Source: Pedococcus badiiscoriae (GTDB lineage Bacteria > Actinomycetota > Actinomycetes > Actinomycetales > Dermatophilaceae). Taken from it: a stretch of DNA of 64,000 nucleotides. The stretch is taken from contig NZ_JACCAB010000001.1 in NCBI RefSeq assembly GCF_013408925.1, positions 1,240,001-1,304,000 of the forward strand, given 5' to 3'. Position 1 is the stretch's first letter. Each line of letters opens with the position of its first letter. The position numbers and the translations under genes were made by a program. The notes under the pieces were generated by a model. The model did no database searches. It was not told where the DNA came from and worked only from the letters and a program-made list of their open reading frames with translations. Positions 1 to 9,428 of this stretch are shown piece by piece.

Positions 1-1454
1 CCTTCGCGCATCCGGATCCAGGCGCACAGCTCCTCGCCGTACTTCTCGTCGGGCACCCCGATCACCTGCGCGTCGAGGATGTCCGGGTGGGTGTAGAGGA
101 ACTCCTCGATCTCGCGCGGGTAGACGTTCTCGCCGCCCCGGATGACCATGTCCTTGATCCGCCCGGTGATCTGGACGTAGCCGTCCTCGTCCATCACCGC
201 GATGTCACCGGTGTGCATCCAGCCGTCGACGAGCACCTCGTCGGTCTTGTCCGGCTGCTGCCAGTAGCCCAGCATCACCGAGTAGCCCTTGGTGCAGAAC
301 TCGCCCGCCTGACCGCGCGGCAGCGTCTCGCCCGAGACCGGGTCGACGACCTTGATCTCGAGGTGGGGCCCGACGCGGCCGACGGTGCCGACCTTCTGCT
401 CGAAGGTGTCGTCGGGGCGGTTCTGGGTGGAGACGGGCGACGTCTCGGTCATCCCGTAGGCGATCGTCATCTCCGTGATCCCCGTGTCGATGAGCTTGGT
501 CATCATCGTGGCAGGGCACGGCGATCCGGCCATGATCCCGGTCCGCACGGACGACAGGTCGTAGTTGTCGAAGTCCGGCAGCGACCACTCCGCGATGAAC
601 ATCGTGGGCACGCCGTAGAGCGAGGTGCACTTCTCGTCCGCGGTCGCCTTGAGGGTTGCGGCCGGGTCGAAACCGGGGGCGGGGATGATCATGGCCGCGC
701 CGTGGGTGGTGCAGGCCAGGTTGCCCATCACCATGCCGAAGCAGTGGTAGAACGGCACCGGAATGCAGACCCGGTCGGCCTCGGTGTAGCGGCAGAGCTC
801 GCCGACGAAGAAGCCGTTGTTGAGGATGTTGCGGTGCGACAGGGTGGCACCCTTGGGGAAGCCGGTCGTGCCCGACGTGTACTGGATGTTGATCGCGTCA
901 CCGGGCTTCAGGGCGGACTGGACCTGCGCCACCTGCTCTTCGCTGACCTCCTCAGCCCGCGCGAGGAGCTGGTCCCACGACTCCTGGCCGAAGACGAACG
1001 AGTCGCGCAGCTGGGGGCAGCTGCCGCGCACCTCGTCGAGCATGGCGACGTAGTCGCTGGTCTTGAACGACTCGGCGAGGAACACCGCCGAGATGCCGGC
1101 CTGCTTGAGGACGAACTCGAGCTCGTGGGTGCGGTAGCTCGGGTTGATGTTGACGAGGATGGCCCCGATCTTGGCCGTCGCGTACTGCACCACCGTCCAC
1201 TGCGCGCAGTTCGGTGCCCAGATGCCCACTCGCTCCCCGGTGGTCATGCCGGTGGCTAGCAGCGCCCGCGCGAGCCGGTCCACCTCGGCGGCGAACTCGG
1301 CATACGTCCAGCGGATCCCTTGGGCCACGTCCACCAGGGCCTCACGGTCCCCGAACCTGGACACGGTCGCGTCGAGGTTGTCGGGGATGGTCTGCTCGAG
1401 CAGCGGGGGTTCGGTCTCGCCCGCGGTGTGCGACAGCGTGGTCATGTCTGTCAT
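1..1454 (-). CDS. AMP-binding acyl-CoA synthetase (3' end beyond window)
   Basis: Activates a carboxylic (probably fatty) acid to an acyl-adenylate and then an acyl-CoA. The reading frame on the minus strand starts at ATG 1452-1454 ([13 protein letters not shown]) and runs off the left edge after about 484 residues, so roughly 60 C-terminal residues are missing. Visible family motifs: the P-loop-like [12 protein letters not shown], the YGMTETSP adenylate motif, and DGWMHTGD followed by the hinge region [16 protein letters not shown]. It resembles the medium/long-chain FadD-like group close to AcsF2/ACSF2 proteins; the exact acyl chain cannot be read from sequence. A second ATG nine bases downstream (1443-1445) is an alternative start. 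It is divergent from the ABC-F gene, with about 100 bases between. Confidence 0.93.
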   Translation of the reverse strand, partial: MTDMTTLSHTAGETEPPLLEQTIPDNLDATVSRFGDREALVDVAQGIRWTYAEFAAEVDRLARALLATGMTTGERVGIWAPNCAQWTVVQYATAKIGAILVNINPSYRTHELEFVLKQAGISAVFLAESFKTSDYVAMLDEVRGSCPQLRDSFVFGQESWDQLLARAEEVSEEQVAQVQSALKPGDAINIQYTSGTTGFPKGATLSHRNILNNGFFVGELCRYTEADRVCIPVPFYHCFGMVMGNLACTTHGAAMIIPAPGFDPAATLKATADEKCTSLYGVPTMFIAEWSLPDFDNYDLSSVRTGIMAGSPCPATMMTKLIDTGITEMTIAYGMTETSPVSTQNRPDDTFEQKVGTVGRVGPHLEIKVVDPVSGETLPRGQAGEFCTKGYSVMLGYWQQPDKTDEVLVDGWMHTGDIAVMDEDGYVQITGRIKDMVIRGGENVYPREIEEFLYTHPDILDAQVIGVPDEKYGEELCAWIRMRE

Positions 1455-1557
1455 CCCACCGCGCACACACCCATCCCACAACCCCGGACGCCGGTTCGCC
1501 TTCGAAACGAAACCCGGTGTCGACCGGGGCCAGGGTGCCGGTACCGTCCGTCGGGAC

Positions 1558-3195
1558 ATGAGCAGCACACTCCAGGCCACCAACCTCGCCGCCGGGCACG
1601 GCGCCCGGGCGCTCTTCGCCGGTCTCGACCTCATCGTGGGTCCCGGTGACGTCGTCGGCCTCGTCGGCGCCAACGGTGCCGGGAAGTCGACGCTGCTGCG
1701 GCTGCTCGCGGGTGAGCTGGAGCCGGAGGAGGGCTCGGTCACGCTGACCCCGGCGAGCGCGACGGTGGGGCACCTGCCCCAGGAACCGGAGCGCCGACCC
1801 GGCGAGACCGTGTCCGGTTTCATCGCGCGGCGCACCGGCGTGAGCCACGCCGAGGCGGCGATGAACGCCGCCGCCGAAGCGCTCGCCGACCCCACTCCCG
1901 GGGCCGACGACAGATATGCCGTGGCGCTGGAGACGTGGCTGGCGCTGGGTGGAGCGGACCTCGAGCAGCGCGCGGCCACCACAGCCGCCACCCTCGGCCT
2001 GGGAGTCGACCTCGAGATGCCGATGACCGCCCTGTCCGGCGGCCAGGCCGCGCGTGCCGGGCTGGCCGCCCTGCTGCTCTCGCGGTACGACGTGCTCCTG
2101 CTCGACGAGCCCACCAACGACCTCGACCTCGACGGACTCGAACGCCTGGAACAGTTCGTCGCGGGCCTGCGCAGCCCCGCAGTCATCATCAGCCACGACC
2201 GGGAGTTCCTGGCGCGCACCGTCACCAGGGTCGTCGAGCTCGACCTGGCCCAGCAGCAGGTGGGCGTCTACGAGGGCGGCTACGACAGCTACCTCGCCGA
2301 GCGCGAGGTCGCGCGACGACATGCCCGGGAGGAGTACGAGGAGTACGCCGACACTCGCGGCCGACTCGAGCAGCGGGCCGTCACCCAGCGCAACTGGATG
2401 GCGGTGGGCGTCCGCAACGCCCGTCGTAAGGCCACCGACAACGACAAGTTCATCCCGGCGTTCCGGGCGGAGTCGGCCGAGAAGCAGGCCGCCAAGGCCC
2501 GCCAGACCGAGCGGATGATCGAGCGTCTCGAGGTGGTCGAGGAGCCGCGCAAGGAATGGGAGCTGCGGATGACGATCGCCGCTGCGCCGCGGTCGGGGTC
2601 GGTCGTGGCGTCCGCCTCGCGCGCGGTGGTCCGCCGTGGCGACTTCACCCTCGGGCCCATCGACGTCCAGGTGGACTGGGCCGACCGGATCGTCGTCACC
2701 GGCGCCAACGGCTCGGGCAAGACGACGCTGCTGGGGATGCTGCTGGGCACCATCCCCGTCGTCGAGGGGACCGCGGGCCTGGGCTCGTCGGTCCGAGTCG
2801 GCGAGGTCGACCAGGCGCGTGGCCACTTCCTCGGGCCGCAGCCGCTGGCCCGGGCCTTCGCGGACGCCCTCCCGAGCTGGCCGGATGCGGATGTCCGCAC
2901 GCTGCTGGCCAAGTTCGGGCTGGGTGCCGAGCATGTGCACCGTCCCGCCGACTCGCTGTCACCGGGCGAGCGAACCCGCGCGGCACTGGCCCTGCTGCAG
3001 GCCCGCGAGGTCAACCTCCTGGTGCTCGACGAACCCACCAACCACCTCGACCTGCCCGCCATCGAGCAGCTCGAACAGGCCCTCGACTCGTTCGGGGGTA
3101 CGGTCCTGCTCGTCACCCACGACCGCCGCATGCTGGCCGACGTCCACGCCACCCGTCGCTGGCACGTCGAGGACGGACAGCTCCGCGAGCTCTGA
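1558..3195 (+). CDS. ABC-F family ATP-binding protein
   Basis: Soluble tandem ATPase of the ABC-F class; family members act on the ribosome (translation factors or antibiotic-resistance proteins), not in transport. 545 residues from ATG 1558 ([15 protein letters not shown]). Two nucleotide-binding domains are seen: Walker [12 protein letters not shown] and [11 protein letters not shown], signature [14 protein letters not shown] and [13 protein letters not shown], Walker [12 protein letters not shown] and [11 protein letters not shown], separated by a charged linker of about 80 residues (the P-site tRNA interaction motif region). No membrane segments. The frame is open further upstream, but the start chosen is the one at which family similarity begins. 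Whether it gives resistance or is housekeeping cannot be decided from sequence; the efflux modules further along are unrelated in position. Confidence 0.93.
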   Translation: MSSTLQATNLAAGHGARALFAGLDLIVGPGDVVGLVGANGAGKSTLLRLLAGELEPEEGSVTLTPASATVGHLPQEPERRPGETVSGFIARRTGVSHAEAAMNAAAEALADPTPGADDRYAVALETWLALGGADLEQRAATTAATLGLGVDLEMPMTALSGGQAARAGLAALLLSRYDVLLLDEPTNDLDLDGLERLEQFVAGLRSPAVIISHDREFLARTVTRVVELDLAQQQVGVYEGGYDSYLAEREVARRHAREEYEEYADTRGRLEQRAVTQRNWMAVGVRNARRKATDNDKFIPAFRAESAEKQAAKARQTERMIERLEVVEEPRKEWELRMTIAAAPRSGSVVASASRAVVRRGDFTLGPIDVQVDWADRIVVTGANGSGKTTLLGMLLGTIPVVEGTAGLGSSVRVGEVDQARGHFLGPQPLARAFADALPSWPDADVRTLLAKFGLGAEHVHRPADSLSPGERTRAALALLQAREVNLLVLDEPTNHLDLPAIEQLEQALDSFGGTVLLVTHDRRMLADVHATRRWHVEDGQLREL

Positions 3196-3225
3196 CCAGT
3201 CCGGCGGCCGAGCCTCGGCGCGGGG

Positions 3226-4053
3226 TCAGGACAGGAACAGGTCGGGCGCGAGGCCCTCGTCCTTGCCGGTCATGGAGTAGGCCGCGAAGTCGGCAACTCC
3301 CCGCGCGCGCAGGAGGTCCTCGTCGATCACCGTCTGGCCGTTGAGGCCCTGACCCTCGGTGGTGAGGATCTCCCAGGCTGCGTCGGCCACGATGTCGGGC
3401 TTGCGGCTCACCTTGATCATCTGGTCCCCGCCCGGCAGGTTGCCGATCGCGTCGGTCGCGACGAGCGTCGCCGGCCACAGGCATGTGGAGGTGACGCCCT
3501 TCTGGCCGAGCTCGTGGGCGAAGCCCAGCGCCGCCAGCGTCATCCCGTACTTCGCCATCGTGTATGCCGGGTGGCCGGCGAACCAGCGCGGGTCCAGGTT
3601 GATGGGTGGCGACAGGGTCAGGACCTTGGGGTCGGGTGAGGCCAGCAGGTGCGGCAGCGCCGCCCTGGTCAGCATGAAGGTGCCACGGACGTTGACGTCC
3701 TGCATGAGGTCGTAGCGCTTGGGGTCGAGGGTGGCAGTGGGGCTCAGGTTGAGCACGCTCGCGTTGTTGACGACGATGTCGATCCCGCCGAACGCCTCCG
3801 CGGTCCGGTCGACGGCAGCCGCGAGGGTCTCGTCGTCGCGCACGTCGCCGACCACGGCGAGCGCCTTGCCGCCAGCCGCCTCGATGGCCTCGGCCGCCGT
3901 GTGGATGGTGCCGACGAGTCGCGGGTCCGCCTTGTCCGTCTTGGCGATGAGGGTGATGTTCGCCCCGTCGCGGGCTGCCCGCACGGCGATGGCCAAGCCG
4001 ATGCCGCGGCTGCCGCCGGACATGATGATGGTCTTGCCGGAGAGCGTCGTCAT
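3226..4053 (-). CDS. short-chain dehydrogenase/reductase, HSDL2-like
   Basis: NAD(P)-dependent oxidoreductase of the SDR family, 275 residues. The N-terminal nucleotide-binding motif is SGGSRGIG, the NNAS motif follows, and the catalytic YTMAK (Tyr-x-x-x-Lys) is present. The stretch KADPRLVGTIHTAAEAIEAA is characteristic of the hydroxysteroid-dehydrogenase-like 2 subgroup, which often accompanies fatty-acid metabolism. Start ATG 4051-4053 (MTTLSGKTIIMSGG) was chosen because the Rossmann fold begins there; an upstream in-frame extension is GC-rich and unlike coding sequence. It converges with the ABC-F gene, with 30 bases between. The substrate is unknown. Confidence 0.92.
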   Translation of the reverse strand: MTTLSGKTIIMSGGSRGIGLAIAVRAARDGANITLIAKTDKADPRLVGTIHTAAEAIEAAGGKALAVVGDVRDDETLAAAVDRTAEAFGGIDIVVNNASVLNLSPTATLDPKRYDLMQDVNVRGTFMLTRAALPHLLASPDPKVLTLSPPINLDPRWFAGHPAYTMAKYGMTLAALGFAHELGQKGVTSTCLWPATLVATDAIGNLPGGDQMIKVSRKPDIVADAAWEILTTEGQGLNGQTVIDEDLLRARGVADFAAYSMTGKDEGLAPDLFLS

Positions 4054-4193
4054 GACTGCGAGCCTAGTTACCCATCGGTAGCCGACGGAACCTCGCAGCC
4101 CCGTGGCCCTCGTCACGCCGACCCAGCCCGCGCCAGCCCACGCCACCCCCCCGCCAGCGAAGTCGGCGGGGAAATCGGCAGCGAGGTCGGCGG

Positions 4194-5096
4194 CTAGCTC
4201 GTGATGTCCTTGCCCGCGAACCGCGCCCAGGCCGCCAGCCAGAAGACGAGGGCGTACCCGGCGGCGGTGAACAGGCCACGTCCGATCTCGCCACCGGCCA
4301 TCGGGTCACGCAGCAGGTCACCGAACGCCATCCAGTGGTCGACCAGGAGCCACGGGTGCAGCCAGCCCAGCTGCGGCACCGAGTCGAGGATCCACGACAC
4401 GATCGTGAAGACCATCAACGCGATCGCGGCCGCGATCGGCACCTCGGTCAGGGTCGAGATGAACAACCCGACTGCCGCGAGCCCGGCGAGGCCGGCGGCG
4501 AGGTAGAGCATGACCAGCACCACGCGCCATACCGCTGCCCCGAACCCGATCTGGCTGCCCGACAGGGTGGTCAGCGGACCGGTGCCGAACAACGCGATCC
4601 CGATCACGGCACCCGGCAGGGCCACGGCGGCGACGCCCCACACCGCGCCGATGCACAGCGACGCGAACTTCACCAGCAGCAGGCGGGTGCGGTTCACCGG
4701 GACCGTCAGCAGGTAGCGCAGGGTGCCGAGGTTGGCCTCGCCCGCGATCGCGTCGCCCGAGAGCATCGACATCGCCAGCGGCAGGAACATCACCACCTCG
4801 ACACTGAGGGCCGCCAGCGGGACGAACAGGCCGTTGGAGGTGATGGACGAGAGGAAGTCAGGCCCCTCGCCGTTACGCGGTGTCGACATCTTGACGGCGA
4901 TCGCCATCATGATGGGCACAGCGGCGAGGACGAGCAGACCCGCCTGGTTGCGCCTGCGGCCGGCGATGATGCGCAGCTCGGAGCGCAGCAGGCGCGTCGA
5001 CACCCGTCGGCCCCTCGGAAGGGCCCCCAGGCGACCTGCGGCGGGTCCGGAGCCGGTCAGCCCGGAGCCGGTGACTGGTGCCTCAGCCGCTGACAT
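4194..5096 (-). CDS. ABC transporter permease (ABC-2 type)
   Basis: Membrane half of an ATP-driven exporter, 300 residues with about six hydrophobic segments and a short cytoplasmic N-terminus. It has the ABC-2 (NatB/CcmB-like) arrangement rather than the importer EAA loop. Start ATG 5094-5096 (MSAAEAPVTGSG) overlaps the end of the ATPase gene by 14 bases, indicating translational coupling. It is the last gene of the LolA-like/ATPase/permease operon. The sequence after the stop (4158-4190) carries degenerate repeats of GTCGGCGG-type units. Substrate not identifiable. Confidence 0.9.
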   Translation of the reverse strand: MSAAEAPVTGSGLTGSGPAAGRLGALPRGRRVSTRLLRSELRIIAGRRRNQAGLLVLAAVPIMMAIAVKMSTPRNGEGPDFLSSITSNGLFVPLAALSVEVVMFLPLAMSMLSGDAIAGEANLGTLRYLLTVPVNRTRLLLVKFASLCIGAVWGVAAVALPGAVIGIALFGTGPLTTLSGSQIGFGAAVWRVVLVMLYLAAGLAGLAAVGLFISTLTEVPIAAAIALMVFTIVSWILDSVPQLGWLHPWLLVDHWMAFGDLLRDPMAGGEIGRGLFTAAGYALVFWLAAWARFAGKDITS

Positions 5097-6117
5097 CGAA
5101 ACCCTCCCCGGTGAGCGAGACGAACAGGTCCTCCAGGCTCGGTGAGCTCGCGGTGAAGGACCGCACCCCGACTCCCGCGCGGACCAGGGCGGCGACGATG
5201 GCCTCGGGTTCGAGCTCGCCGGGTATGCCGCGCACCTCACCCGCGTGGGTGGTGACCGACTGGACGCCGAGGGCGGTCAGCACTGCCGCCGCCTCCTGCG
5301 GCTGGGCGGTCACGAGATGCAGGGACACCGTGCCGCCGCCGCGGACCTCTGACGCGGTGCCCTGCGCGACCAGGCGCCCCTCGCGCATCACGCCGAGGTG
5401 GCTGCAGATCTGCTCCACCTCGGCGAGCAGGTGGCTGGAGACGAAGACGGTCGTGCCGTCGGAGGCCAGCGACCCGATGAGCGAGCGGACCTCACGGGTG
5501 CCCTGCGGGTCGAGCCCGTTGGTGGGCTCGTCGAGGACCAGCAGGTCCCGGGGTGCGAGGAGGGCCGCGGCGATGGCCAGTCGCTGGCGCATCCCGAGCG
5601 AGTAGGCGCGGTAGCGCTTGCCTGCCGCTGCGCTCAGCCCCACCCGTTCCAGGGCGGTGCCGATGCGAGCGCGCGTCGTACGCGGATCGGCGAGGACGTC
5701 GGCCGCGTCGAGTCGTTCGAGGTTGGCCTGGCCCGACAGGTAGGGATGGAAGGCCGGCCCCTCGACGAGCGACCCGACCCGGTGCAGTGCGACGGTGGCT
5801 TGTTGCGGGATGGCCATGCCCAGCAGGCTCCGGCTCCCCGAGGTGGGCTCGACCAGCCCCAGCAGCATCCGGATCGTCGTCGTCTTGCCCGAGCCGTTCG
5901 GGCCCAGGAAGCCGTAGACCGCGCCGTGGGGGACCCGCAGGTCGAGGTCGTCGACCGCGACCTGCGCACCGAACCGCTTGGTCAGCCCCTTGGTGGCGAT
6001 GGCGAGCCCGGTCTCTGGCAGCGCGCCCGGACCCGTGGTGGACGTCACGGGCCCGGGCGTCCGGGCTTCCTCGCCGGCGGGTCCCGCCTGCTCACCCGCC
6101 GCGGTGAGCTGGGTCAT
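5083..6117 (-). CDS. ABC transporter ATP-binding protein
   Basis: Energy-coupling subunit partnering the downstream permease. 344 residues: a Pro/Gly-rich N-terminal tail of about 38 residues, then Walker A GPNGSGKTT, Q-loop region, signature SLGMRQRLAIAAAL, Walker [16 protein letters not shown] and the H-loop SSHLL. This is the CcmA/DrrA-like group of export ATPases, and it has a C-terminal regulatory extension of roughly 90 residues. ATG 6115-6117 overlaps the TGA of the upstream LolA-like gene (ATGA), so the three genes form one operon. Confidence 0.93.
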   Translation of the reverse strand: MTQLTAAGEQAGPAGEEARTPGPVTSTTGPGALPETGLAIATKGLTKRFGAQVAVDDLDLRVPHGAVYGFLGPNGSGKTTTIRMLLGLVEPTSGSRSLLGMAIPQQATVALHRVGSLVEGPAFHPYLSGQANLERLDAADVLADPRTTRARIGTALERVGLSAAAGKRYRAYSLGMRQRLAIAAALLAPRDLLVLDEPTNGLDPQGTREVRSLIGSLASDGTTVFVSSHLLAEVEQICSHLGVMREGRLVAQGTASEVRGGGTVSLHLVTAQPQEAAAVLTALGVQSVTTHAGEVRGIPGELEPEAIVAALVRAGVGVRSFTASSPSLEDLFVSLTGEGFDVSG

Positions 6118-7310
6118 TTCGCGGCCAGCGCGGCATACACCCGCTCCGGGGCGACCGCGCCCACGGCGATCCGGCCGTCATCGGTGACCACCACGGTGAA
6201 GAGGGTGCCCTGGAGGACGCGGCCGGAGCCCCAGGCGCCGGACACCTTGGGCAGCAGACCGAGGACGCGCTGCAGCTGGCCGGCGAGGTCGCCGGACTGG
6301 CCGCGAGCTCCAGCAGCCGGAGCGCCCGCGGTCGGGGAGCTCGGCATGCGGGAGACCACGACTGCGCTCCAGCCGTTGCCGACCACCTTCGGCCGGGTGC
6401 CTGCCTGGGTCGACTTCTTCGCCCCCGGGGTGGCTGGGGTCGTGGGCTTGGCCTTGGTCGAACCCGTGTCACCGCCGAGGGGCGACTGGGTGACCTTGGT
6501 GCCGGGCGGGGCGTTGAAGGCGAACTGCCGCGCCGCGGGCTTGGCGAAGTCGACCTCGGTGAAGCCCACCTCGAAGACCGGGTTCGCCGTCTTGGTGGAG
6601 AACACCTGCACCCTCAGCGGCACGTGGTGCACGGCGTCGAGCGAGATCCGCACGGACGCGACCAGGCTGGCGGGGTCCTTGGGCTTCAGGATGAGGTCGT
6701 AGGCCTGCTGCCCCGCGACCACCGAAGCACCCGAGGTGGCGACACTGGTGGTGGGCTGGATGGCCGACAGGGCGAGCTGGGCGGCTTCCTGCGGTGTCTT
6801 GGGGAGCTGTTCCGGGCTGGGGTTCGTGGCCTTCGCACCCGCCTTGGTGCCCGCCTTGTCACCCGGCCTGCCGCTCTCGGCCGGCAGCAGGGTGTGGCTG
6901 GCCGTCTTGTCCTTGCTGGACCACACCCACAGGTCGCGCCCGTTGCGGATGACGTCGGACTCGCCGAGGCTGCCGACGAGGGCGAGCCGCTGCTGCTGCG
7001 GGCCGGCCAGCCACACCCGCCAGGTGTGGGTGCCGGAGACCAACGAGGTCAGCGAGGACGAACCACCCTGGCCCGACCTGCCGAAGCTGATGTCTGGGAG
7101 CCCGAGGTTCGCGGTCTGCACGACCGTGCCGGACAGACCCTTGAGGCTGGCTTGCTGCACGTCGACGAGCAGCTGCGCGGCCGATCGGGGCGGCAGGCTC
7201 GGGTCGGCGCTGGCGACGTGGTTGGCCGTGAGAGCGACAACACCGATGACGGCGACGGCGACGGACGGAGCTGCCCAACGGGCGGCCGGGTGATCAGTGA
7301 ACAGGCTCAT
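6114..7310 (-). CDS. LolA-like/MucB-like secreted lipoprotein-sorting domain protein
   Basis: 398-residue exported protein. The N-terminus MSLFTDHPAARWAAPSVAVA gives a signal/anchor helix (about residues 12-33), followed by a beta-rich domain of the outer-membrane lipoprotein carrier (LolA) superfamily. In actinobacteria this fold occurs in RsiW/RseB-like sensors and in lipid- or lipoprotein-binding partners of ABC exporters. A Lys/Pro/Ala-rich linker is seen near residues 190-215 and a second around 300. It is first gene of the operon with the ABC exporter (ATGA overlap), so it probably works with that exporter at the cell surface. It is divergent from the two-component pair, with 82 bases between that must hold both promoters. 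Confidence 0.82.
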   Translation of the reverse strand: MSLFTDHPAARWAAPSVAVAVIGVVALTANHVASADPSLPPRSAAQLLVDVQQASLKGLSGTVVQTANLGLPDISFGRSGQGGSSSLTSLVSGTHTWRVWLAGPQQQRLALVGSLGESDVIRNGRDLWVWSSKDKTASHTLLPAESGRPGDKAGTKAGAKATNPSPEQLPKTPQEAAQLALSAIQPTTSVATSGASVVAGQQAYDLILKPKDPASLVASVRISLDAVHHVPLRVQVFSTKTANPVFEVGFTEVDFAKPAARQFAFNAPPGTKVTQSPLGGDTGSTKAKPTTPATPGAKKSTQAGTRPKVVGNGWSAVVVSRMPSSPTAGAPAAGARGQSGDLAGQLQRVLGLLPKVSGAWGSGRVLQGTLFTVVVTDDGRIAVGAVAPERVYAALAAK

Positions 7311-7392
7311 GGGGCAATGGTGCCCCGCCGGACCTGTGAGCTTTCTAAGGGTTATGGGCTGAGGGCCGGGAGTCTCGTGCCACAGTGGCGGG

Positions 7393-8049
7393 GTGCGGGT
7401 GCTGGTGGTCGAGGACGAGCCCCGGATGGCCGCTGCCCTCGCGAAGGGCCTTGCGGCAGAAGGATTCGTGGTCGACACCGCTGCGGACGGACCCAGTGGC
7501 CTGGAGGCTGCCCGGTTCGGCGGGTACGACGCGGTGCTGCTCGACATCATGCTTCCCCGCATGTCGGGCTACACGGTGGTGCAGACGCTGCGCGCCGAGG
7601 AGAACTGGGTGCCGGTCATGCTGCTGTCGGCCAAGGACGGGGAGTACGACCAGGCGGACGGGCTCGACTACGGCGCCGACGACTACCTCACCAAGCCGTT
7701 CTCCTTCGTGGTCCTGCTCGCCCGGCTGCGTGCCCTGGTCCGCCGCGACCCCGTGCCGCGCGCGACGACGCTGGCCGCTGGGAGCCTGCAGCTCGACCCC
7801 GCCTCACGCCGGGTCGAGCTCGCCGGCGAGGTGGTCGCACTGTCGCGGCGGGAGTACCTCGTGCTCGAGCACCTGATGCGAGCGCACCCGACCGTGGCGA
7901 CCAAGGAGTCGCTGCTCGACAACGTGTGGGGATCCGCCGAGACGATCGACCCCAACGTGGTCGAGGTCTACATCGGCTACCTGCGGCGCAAGCTCGGTCG
8001 GGACCGCATCGAGACCGTGCGTGGCGTCGGGTACCGGTTGCGCTCATGA
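7393..8049 (+). CDS. OmpR-family response regulator
   Basis: DNA-binding response regulator, 218 residues, GTG start at 7393 (MRVLVVEDEPRM). Receiver domain with acidic pocket E7-D8, phospho-acceptor D51 (LLDIMLP), T/S switch (LLSAKD) and the KPF lysine; then an OmpR winged-helix DNA-binding domain ending GVGYRLRS. Its stop overlaps the kinase start (ATGA), so the pair is co-translated. It lies divergent to the LolA/ABC export operon, a likely target by position. Confidence 0.96.
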   Translation: MRVLVVEDEPRMAAALAKGLAAEGFVVDTAADGPSGLEAARFGGYDAVLLDIMLPRMSGYTVVQTLRAEENWVPVMLLSAKDGEYDQADGLDYGADDYLTKPFSFVVLLARLRALVRRDPVPRATTLAAGSLQLDPASRRVELAGEVVALSRREYLVLEHLMRAHPTVATKESLLDNVWGSAETIDPNVVEVYIGYLRRKLGRDRIETVRGVGYRLRS

Positions 8050-9428
8050 CCGGGTGGTTCGGTCGGCGCAGCCTGCGGTCGCGGCTCATGGTGGTGGGCC
8101 TGGCGGGGGTCGCGGGTGCCCTGCTCGTCGGAGGGATCGCCCTGTATGCCGCGATGGGCGCGGCGCTCGACCGGGCCACCACCGCGGAGGCGGCCTCGAG
8201 TGCCCATGACGTGGCGCTGCTCGTGGACGACGGACGCCTTCCCGAGCCGGTGCCGGTGAGCGGCGCCCAGCTGGTCCAGGTGCTCGATCCCGAGAACAGG
8301 GTGGTCGGCTCTTCGGTGACCGCCGACCGGTTGACCCCCCTCGTGGACCCGTCAGAGCGACGGCTGGTCTCGCGCGGTTCGGGGCTGCGGGTGCCGGGCT
8401 CGCGGGCGGGGCTCTCGGGTGAGCTCCAGGTGGCCGGCGTCGAGGCCGGCCCCGCCACGGCACGCGTGCTCGTCGTCGCGGCCGTGCCGACGGCAGACCT
8501 CGATACCAGCCGTCGGGTGCTCCGGACCCTCATGCTGGTCCTCCTGCCGCTCTTCCTCGCGCTGATCGGGGTCGTGGCCTGGCGGGTCATCGGGTCTGCC
8601 CTGCGTCCGGTGGAGTCCCTGCGTCAGGGCGCCCAGCGCATCGGCACCGCGGCCGACCCGACCGAGCGGCTCCCCGTGCCCGACACCGGGGACGAGGTGA
8701 GCGCGCTGGCGACCACGCTCAACGCCATGCTCGCCCGACTCGCGTCCGCGGGGGTCGTGCAGCGCAGCTTCGTGGCGGACGCCGCCCACGAGCTGCGCAG
8801 CCCACTGGCGAGCATGCGCACCCAGCTCGAGGTGGCGGCCCGCGTCGGCGAGGGCGGGCCGCTGCCGGACGAGCTGCTGCCTGAGGTGATCCGGCTCTCC
8901 GCCCTCGTCGACGACCTGCTGGTCCTCGCCCGCTCGGGCACCGACGGGACCCTCTCCGAGCCGACGGCCCAGTCGGTCGCCCAGCTCATGGTCGACACGG
9001 AGCGGCGTCACGCACTGGCGCGCGTCCCGGTCCGGGTGCGGCCGTCCGGTGGTCCTGCGGACGCGACGGTGGTGGCGCGACCCGACGACCTCACCAGGGC
9101 CGTTGGCAACCTGGTCGACAACGCCGTGCGCCACGCCGCCACCCGTGTGACCCTGTCCTGGGAGCAGCGTGGCAACGCCGTGTTGCTGGCCGTGACCGAT
9201 GACGGCCACGGCATCTCCGAAGCCGACCGCGAGCGCGTCTTCGACCGGTTCACCCGGCTGGACGAGGCCCGTGACCGGGACAGCGGTGGGAGCGGGCTCG
9301 GCCTCGCCATCACGCGAGAGCTGTTGCGGCGCAATGGTGCTCGCGTGTGGCTCGAGGACGCCGCGCCGGGGGTGCGCGCCGTCGTCGCCTTCGACCGGGC
9401 CGGCCCGGGACGATCAGCCGGAGGCTGA
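8046..9428 (+). CDS. sensor histidine kinase, HAMP type
   Basis: Membrane sensor kinase of the preceding regulator, 460 residues. Two transmembrane helices (about residues 14-36 and 160-182) flank an extracytoplasmic sensor region of about 120 residues; then HAMP, HisKA with H248 in AHELRSPLASM, and a HATPase domain with NLVDNAVRH (N-box), DDGHGI (G1) and GSGLGLAI (G2). The sensor domain has no recognisable ligand motif. Its last 15 bases overlap antisense with the end of the convergent MFS gene. Confidence 0.95.
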   Translation: MTGWFGRRSLRSRLMVVGLAGVAGALLVGGIALYAAMGAALDRATTAEAASSAHDVALLVDDGRLPEPVPVSGAQLVQVLDPENRVVGSSVTADRLTPLVDPSERRLVSRGSGLRVPGSRAGLSGELQVAGVEAGPATARVLVVAAVPTADLDTSRRVLRTLMLVLLPLFLALIGVVAWRVIGSALRPVESLRQGAQRIGTAADPTERLPVPDTGDEVSALATTLNAMLARLASAGVVQRSFVADAAHELRSPLASMRTQLEVAARVGEGGPLPDELLPEVIRLSALVDDLLVLARSGTDGTLSEPTAQSVAQLMVDTERRHALARVPVRVRPSGGPADATVVARPDDLTRAVGNLVDNAVRHAATRVTLSWEQRGNAVLLAVTDDGHGISEADRERVFDRFTRLDEARDRDSGGSGLGLAITRELLRRNGARVWLEDAAPGVRAVVAFDRAGPGRSAGG